A stretch of DNA of 64,000 bases from Mycobacterium angelicum (lineage in GTDB: Bacteria; Actinomycetota; Actinomycetes; Mycobacteriales; Mycobacteriaceae), in the NCBI RefSeq assembly GCF_002086155.1, contig NZ_MVHE01000006.1, positions 62,001 through 126,000 of the forward strand. Reading direction: 5' to 3'. Below are positions 59,894 through 64,000 of the stretch, in pieces. The first letter of the stretch is position 1. Each line of letters opens with the position of its first letter. The translations under genes were made by a program, and so were the position numbers. The notes beneath the pieces are model-generated. The model was given only the letters and a program-made list of their open reading frames with translations. It did no database searches and was not told where the DNA came from.

Positions 59894-62800
59894 ATGTCAT
59901 TTGTGAGCGCAGCATCGCAGGCGATGATGGCCGCCGCGGGCAACTTATCCGGGATCGGGGACGGCATCAGGGCGGCTAGCGTGTTGGCGGCGCCATCGAC
60001 CACGACGATTGCGCCCGCGGCAGCCGATGAGGTATCGACGGCTATTACGACGTTGTTTGGCACCCTCGCGGCGGATTTTCAGGCGCTCAGCACACAGACG
60101 GTGGCCTTTCACACCAGCTTGGTACAAACGCTGCTTAACAATGCGAGCACTTATGCGGGCGCCGAGGCCGCCAGCGCAAGTTCGCTAGCCGCGGCTTCAG
60201 CGACCACCCTCAGCCAATCGGCGTGGCACGCGGTCAATGAGGTTGCGATCTTAACGGGGGCTTCTTTTGCCTTCTCATCCGACGGACAGCATGGAGTTCA
60301 GGTGGGCACTGCGCAGGCCGGCAGCGCCCCAGGCGGCACCGCAATCGCTATCGGCGACGGTGCCACGGCCTTTGCCGGACAAAACGGCGTCGCGGCTACC
60401 CTGAACGGCCACGCCATGGCCAGCGGTCCGCGCTCCACAGCGATTGGCATCAACGGCAGCGCCATGGCCGGAGGCAACTCCGACCTCGCCTTCGGCTTCA
60501 ACGGCAACGCCACCACGGCGGGGCCCACTAGCGGCAACCCCGCAAACAATCTGGCCATCGGCATCGACGCCCCGGCTACTGCCGGGTACGGCGTCAAAAA
60601 CGTAGCCGTTGGAATCGAGGGCCCTGCCACCGCCGGAAGCATTGGCAGTGGTGGATTCGGCGCTGGCAACGTCGCGTTCAGTTACTCCGGCCAGGCCGCC
60701 GCGGTCAATGGCAACAACAACCAAGCCTTCGCCTTATTCGGTAATGCCAAGGCCGTCGCCCAAAACACCAGCAACAGTGTTGCCACCGCGGTGGGCGGCG
60801 GCTATGCCGTTATCGAGGGCGGGACTAACAACGTCGCCACTGTCGTGGGCGCCAACAGCGTGGCCTCAATCCCGATTGGCAACCACAACCATGCACTGGT
60901 GGTGGGCTCCGGTAGCGAGGCCGATGCCGGTGGCGGCGACAACAACGTCGCCGTTGTCTTCGGCTCCGGTAGCACCGCGCAGGCCGGCTTCCCCGGCAAC
61001 TACGACCGCGCCGCCGCCTACTTCAATAACGCTCACGCGTACGCTACCGGCGGCGACCACCTCAGAGACATCAAGTTCGGTCCCACGATTTCGATGTTCG
61101 CCGCGCAGACGGCCGCCCTCCAGCAAACGGCGTTCAACACCGTCAATGACGCCGCCAACCTAATGGGCGTCAATTTCGCCTTCTCGTCCAACGGAGTAGG
61201 TATTCATTTCGGCTCCGCCGGGGCCATTAGTTCCTCGGGGGGCACCGCAATCGCCCTCGGCGCCAATGCCTATGCCGACGCCGGGACCAACGCCTTCGCA
61301 GCTGCCATCGGCGGAGGTTCCCCCGGGTACAACCCCCGGGCCATCGCCGGCCCGTCCGCCACCGCGATCGCCATCAACAGCGACGCCGAGGCCAACGGCA
61401 ACTCCGACACCGCCGTCGGTATCAACGCCCAGGCCTACACAAAGGCCGGCTTCGGATCAAACACCGCCATCGCCCTCAACCGGCCGGCCGCCATCTTCGG
61501 GGGCAGTGGCAACACGGCCGTCGCCATCAACGGCCCTGCCACCGCCGGTGGGTATGTGAACCCAGCCCAAACGGTGGGCGCCAACAACGACATGGCCATC
61601 AGCTTCTATGGCCAGGCCACTGCAATCAACGGCGACAGCAACACCGCCATTGCCGCGTTCGGTAACAGCACCGCGGTCGCCGGGGTCAACGCCCCGAACG
61701 GCGTGAGCCACTCGACCGCGTTCGCGATGGGCGGCGGCGATGCCGAGATCTTGGCCGGCACCAACAGTTCCGCTACCGCTGTGGGCAACCACAGCGTTGC
61801 CACGGTCCAAGCCGGGAGCACCGACAATAACCACGCCTACGCCATCGGCGCCACCAGCGTGGCCAAGATCCAAGGCGGCACCGGCAACATAGCCGTCGCC
61901 GATGGCTTCGGCAGCGAGGCCGACGCCGGCGGCGGCGACCACAACACCGCCATCGTCCTGGGCACGCAAAGCTCGGCGAAGGCCGGCTTGGCCGGCGGAA
62001 ACGACGTCGCCGTCGCTGTCTTCCACGACGTCCACGCGGCGGCTACCGGCGGCAGCAATCTAAGCGACATCAGGATCGACCACCTGCTTGCGACGACGCT
62101 CCCGCCGGTCAATTCGATTGATTTCGCCTTCTCGTCCAACGGGCAGGGGGGTCTGCAATACGGCACCGCAACGGCCCAAAGCGCCGCAGGCGGCACCGCA
62201 GTCGCCATCGGCCCCTGGTCGCGCGCCAACTCCGGCACCAACGGCTTCGCATTTGCCATGGGCCAAAGCTCGGATGCGCTAACCGGCCCCGCCTCGGTTG
62301 GGCTTGCCGTCAACGGGGTTGCAGCGCCCCTTGGCGCCAACGATCTCGCCGTCGCCATCAATGGCTTTGCCGGCACTCCCCAAGGCGGGCCCGTTGGCAT
62401 GAACAACACCGCCATCGCCATCAACAACTTTCCCGGGGCCCAAGTCGCCGGCGGGAACCAGAACCTGGCCCTTGCACTCTTGGGACCCGCCACCGTGGGC
62501 GGCACCAGCAACGTGGCCCTCAGCTTGAACGGCCAGGCCTCCGCGACCGGTGGCAGCAGCAACGTCGCCACCGCCTTCTTTGCGAACAGCAACGCCGTCG
62601 TCCAGAACGCCGGCAACAGCTATGCCACCGCCATGGGTGGCGGGGATGCTGAGGTCTTGGCCGGCACGAATAACTTCGCCACCGCGGTGGGCATGAACAC
62701 CGTTGCCAACGTTGCGAACCCCACCGGTGGCGCAAACTTCAACTACAACCACGCCTTCGCCGTAGGCGGCGGCCATGCCCAGGTGATTGTCGGTAACAAC

Positions 62801-63355
62801 AACGACGCCACGGCCATTGGTGGCGGCAGTGCTGCCGGGGTCCTTATCGACGGGACCGAAAACTACACCGGAGGATTCAACCGCGCCACCGCCCTGGGCG
62901 GCGGGAACGCCCAGGTCTCCGTCATCGCGGACAACACCAACAACAACACTGCCTACGCCTCGGGTCCCGGGAGCAATGCCAAAGCCCTGTTCGGCGTCAA
63001 CAACGTTGCCTTCGTCGCGGGCTCCGGCACGGTTCAAAGCAGCTTCGGCAACAACAATATTGGCGTCGCCCTGGGTACCCAGAACACTGTCCAGACGGGC
63101 GGCATAGGCGACCACAACGTCGCGTTCATCCTGGGGTCCGGTGGTAGCGCCTCGGCTGTTTCTGGCAACCAAAACGTTGCCATCGTCTTGGGCTCCAGGC
63201 CCACGTTCTTCGGCACCGTTCTGGCCGACGCCGGCTACGGCAACAACGACCTCGCAATCGGTATCCGCTTCATCGGTGGCACCATGGCGCAGGCTACCGG
63301 CGCCAGCAACCTGACCGACATTGCATTCGGCCCGTTCCACTTCAGAAGGCCGTAG
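59894..63355 (+). CDS. PE protein with long YadA-head-like repeat region
   Basis: The 1153-aa protein starts at ATG 59894 (GAGG 7 bases upstream) with a PE domain (MSFVSAASQAMMAAAGNLSG, 1-98). Three long modules follow, each opening with FAFSS(D/N)G at residues 125, 428 and 744 and continuing with about 14-16-residue units such as STAIGINGSAMAGGNSDLAF. The alternating AIAxG/AxAxG pattern resembles the left-handed beta-roll of YadA-type adhesin heads, not PGRS. Gly, Ala, Asn and Thr dominate; there are almost no cysteines. By family knowledge the PE part directs type VII secretion to the surface. Adhesin function is an inference. No PPE gene adjoins it. Confidence 0.9.
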   Translation: MSFVSAASQAMMAAAGNLSGIGDGIRAASVLAAPSTTTIAPAAADEVSTAITTLFGTLAADFQALSTQTVAFHTSLVQTLLNNASTYAGAEAASASSLAAASATTLSQSAWHAVNEVAILTGASFAFSSDGQHGVQVGTAQAGSAPGGTAIAIGDGATAFAGQNGVAATLNGHAMASGPRSTAIGINGSAMAGGNSDLAFGFNGNATTAGPTSGNPANNLAIGIDAPATAGYGVKNVAVGIEGPATAGSIGSGGFGAGNVAFSYSGQAAAVNGNNNQAFALFGNAKAVAQNTSNSVATAVGGGYAVIEGGTNNVATVVGANSVASIPIGNHNHALVVGSGSEADAGGGDNNVAVVFGSGSTAQAGFPGNYDRAAAYFNNAHAYATGGDHLRDIKFGPTISMFAAQTAALQQTAFNTVNDAANLMGVNFAFSSNGVGIHFGSAGAISSSGGTAIALGANAYADAGTNAFAAAIGGGSPGYNPRAIAGPSATAIAINSDAEANGNSDTAVGINAQAYTKAGFGSNTAIALNRPAAIFGGSGNTAVAINGPATAGGYVNPAQTVGANNDMAISFYGQATAINGDSNTAIAAFGNSTAVAGVNAPNGVSHSTAFAMGGGDAEILAGTNSSATAVGNHSVATVQAGSTDNNHAYAIGATSVAKIQGGTGNIAVADGFGSEADAGGGDHNTAIVLGTQSSAKAGLAGGNDVAVAVFHDVHAAATGGSNLSDIRIDHLLATTLPPVNSIDFAFSSNGQGGLQYGTATAQSAAGGTAVAIGPWSRANSGTNGFAFAMGQSSDALTGPASVGLAVNGVAAPLGANDLAVAINGFAGTPQGGPVGMNNTAIAINNFPGAQVAGGNQNLALALLGPATVGGTSNVALSLNGQASATGGSSNVATAFFANSNAVVQNAGNSYATAMGGGDAEVLAGTNNFATAVGMNTVANVANPTGGANFNYNHAFAVGGGHAQVIVGNNNDATAIGGGSAAGVLIDGTENYTGGFNRATALGGGNAQVSVIADNTNNNTAYASGPGSNAKALFGVNNVAFVAGSGTVQSSFGNNNIGVALGTQNTVQTGGIGDHNVAFILGSGGSASAVSGNQNVAIVLGSRPTFFGTVLADAGYGNNDLAIGIRFIGGTMAQATGASNLTDIAFGPFHFRRP
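60266..63352 (+). repeat. Three tandem modules of the PE beta-roll protein
   Basis: Modules begin at 60266, 61175 and 62123 with the shared FAFSS(D/N)G sequence, then GGTA(I/V)AIG/ALG. Each ends in blocks with GGGDAEV(L)AGTN or AVNG/NSNA motifs and a NLxDIxF/I closing sequence (HLRDIKFGP, NLSDIRIDH, NLTDIAFGP). The modules are about 303, 316 and 410 residues, so the last is longer by extra units. Confidence 0.8.
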
Positions 63356-63404
63356 GGCGACTCTAGAAAACGCGGCTGACCAGCCACGATCCACCTCAAG
63401 TAAC

Positions 63405-63454
63405 TGGTGCCCTCGGTGAGATTCGAACTCACACTGTACGGGTTTTGAATCCGT
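63405..63454 (-). other. 3' half of a tRNA-Leu gene, probable attachment-site scar
   Basis: On the minus strand this reads the anticodon arm (loop TTCAAAA, anticodon CAA), a short variable region, a perfect T arm (GTGAG TTCGAAT CTCAC), acceptor strand CGAGGGC, then A and CCA. The 5' half is missing: no GCCCTCG acceptor strand or D arm lies upstream on that strand, so it cannot be a working tRNA. The anticodon stem has one mismatch. Fragments of this kind mark one end of an element integrated into a tRNA gene; the orientation puts the element to the right. Confidence 0.75.
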
Positions 63455-63577
63455 TTATTTTGGCGTTTGTGGCGTTGCTGGGAATGGGCGAGTCCACGTA
63501 CCAGGGCTATATGCAGCACATACGCCCGATTAGACGGTTTGGGAAAGTTGGCTAGATTTGCGACTTTCGGTGCTATC

Positions 63578-63596
63578 TGTGTACGTATTGTGTACG
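63578..63596. promoter_or_regulatory. Direct repeat TGTGTACG, 11-bp period
   Basis: TGTGTACG occurs at 63578-63585 and 63589-63596, one helical turn apart, about 55 bp before the final gene. It may be a repressor or integrase arm-type site of the integrated element. Confidence 0.4.
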
Positions 63597-63651
63597 CTGA
63601 ACCGTATCCTCGGTAAACCCCTGCCGACACCAACCGGAAAGGACTCGGAAG

Positions 63652-63975
63652 ATGACCACGATAGAAAGCCATCTTGCCGCCTGGCATGCCCGCAACGCGG
63701 AGCTGAACGCGGCCGTCCCCCTACCGGACAGCTTCGCCGAGGGGGGTGTTTGGGAGGATGATGAGGACGGCTCGTGGACCCGCTCGCTCTTTGGCATCGA
63801 GCACGGCGCAGCTGTCCGTGTGTCCGTCGGCGCTTTCCAGAGCGAGGACGGGCGCATCCTTGAGCCAAACGTGTGGGTGGAGATTGATAAGCAGTTTGGC
63901 GGCCTTGATCCCGCTGGCGCGCGGCAGGTTGCGGCGGACCTCCTGAGGGCTGCGGACGAAGTTGAGCGCCTGTAG
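63652..63975 (+). CDS. Uncharacterised 107-aa protein, probable integrated-element cargo
   Basis: ATG 63652 has AAAGGA about 8 bases upstream. The 107-aa protein is soluble and acidic (FAEGGVWEDDEDGSW in the middle) and ends LDPAGARQVAADLLRAADEVERL, a helix like those at the end of many actinophage and mobile-element proteins. No catalytic motif or known family is recognised. It lies 200 bp inside the putative element that begins at the tRNA scar. Its gene uses codons with G/C third bases like the host, so it is not foreign by composition. Confidence 0.7.
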   Translation: MTTIESHLAAWHARNAELNAAVPLPDSFAEGGVWEDDEDGSWTRSLFGIEHGAAVRVSVGAFQSEDGRILEPNVWVEIDKQFGGLDPAGARQVAADLLRAADEVERL

Positions 63976-64000
63976 GCGTACTAAACCCTTTAAAGAGGAA

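Noticed and set aside
60275..63394. Long minus-strand frames opposite the PE beta-roll gene
   Set aside because: They have no plausible start or domain, and the plus-strand frame has a clear PE domain with a ribosome site.
63405..63490. A complete tRNA gene
   Set aside because: The T arm and 3' acceptor are perfect, but no 5' acceptor strand or D arm can be drawn, so only a 3' fragment is supported.

Overview
The window comes from a slow-growing, non-tuberculous Mycobacterium close to the M. tuberculosis complex. The evidence is very high GC, PE and PE_PGRS genes, a leaderless-promoter style, and near-unbroken gene order with the M. tuberculosis H37Rv interval Rv1562c-Rv1625c (names used from knowledge of that genome, not from a search). 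It is a chromosomal core region interrupted by short accessory insertions.

Layout: 1-5042 holds the trehalose genes treX-treY-treZ on the minus strand (treZ cut by the window edge). 5075-8908 holds a membrane acyltransferase with an SGNH domain, a RipD-like catalytically dead NlpC/P60 protein with a long PGQTAPAQTV-type repeat tail, and a small membrane protein. 8972-12653 is bioA-bioF-bioD plus a 2H-phosphoesterase-like gene. 12632-16369 is an accessory minus-strand module of four membrane or lipoprotein genes (cupredoxin-like lipoprotein, two polytopic proteins, one 41-aa protein) behind a GGGGTATACCCC palindrome. A PE_PGRS gene follows, then bioB with bsaP and a membrane protein. In M. tuberculosis the bioD-bioB interval carries the phiRv1 prophage; here it does not.

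21075-27040 holds a lipase, the NAD regulator nrtR with a clear operator, and nadA-nadB-nadC. A divergent tetR/alcohol dehydrogenase pair follows, then a deazaflavin-reductase-like gene. 29179-35558 is the tightly overlapping his operon hisD-C-B-H-A(priA)-impA-F-I. A kinase fused to a TPM-type extracellular domain, chaA and bcpB separate it from trpE-(membrane protein)-trpC-trpB-trpA-lgt. No trpF is seen, which fits PriA serving both pathways. lgt has a 330-residue acidic repeat tail. Two small membrane proteins, a secreted cutinase, pykA, tesB1 and a DUF2156 membrane protein follow.

51810-57646 is the cytochrome bd locus cydA-cydB-cydD-cydC on the minus strand, followed by a DUF308 membrane protein and a class III adenylate cyclase. 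59894-63355 encodes a PE protein fused to three long modules of YadA-head-like AIAxG repeats. At 63405-63454 lies the 3' half of a tRNA-Leu gene, oriented as the attachment-site scar of an integrated element that begins there and runs off the right edge; the last gene (63652-63975) is probably its first cargo gene.

The genes mainly supply trehalose, biotin, NAD, histidine and tryptophan synthesis, lipoprotein maturation, glycolysis and the bd oxidase. The accessory items (copper-like module, PE_PGRS, TetR/ADH, kinase-TPM, cutinase, PE-beta-roll, integrated element) sit between these conserved blocks.
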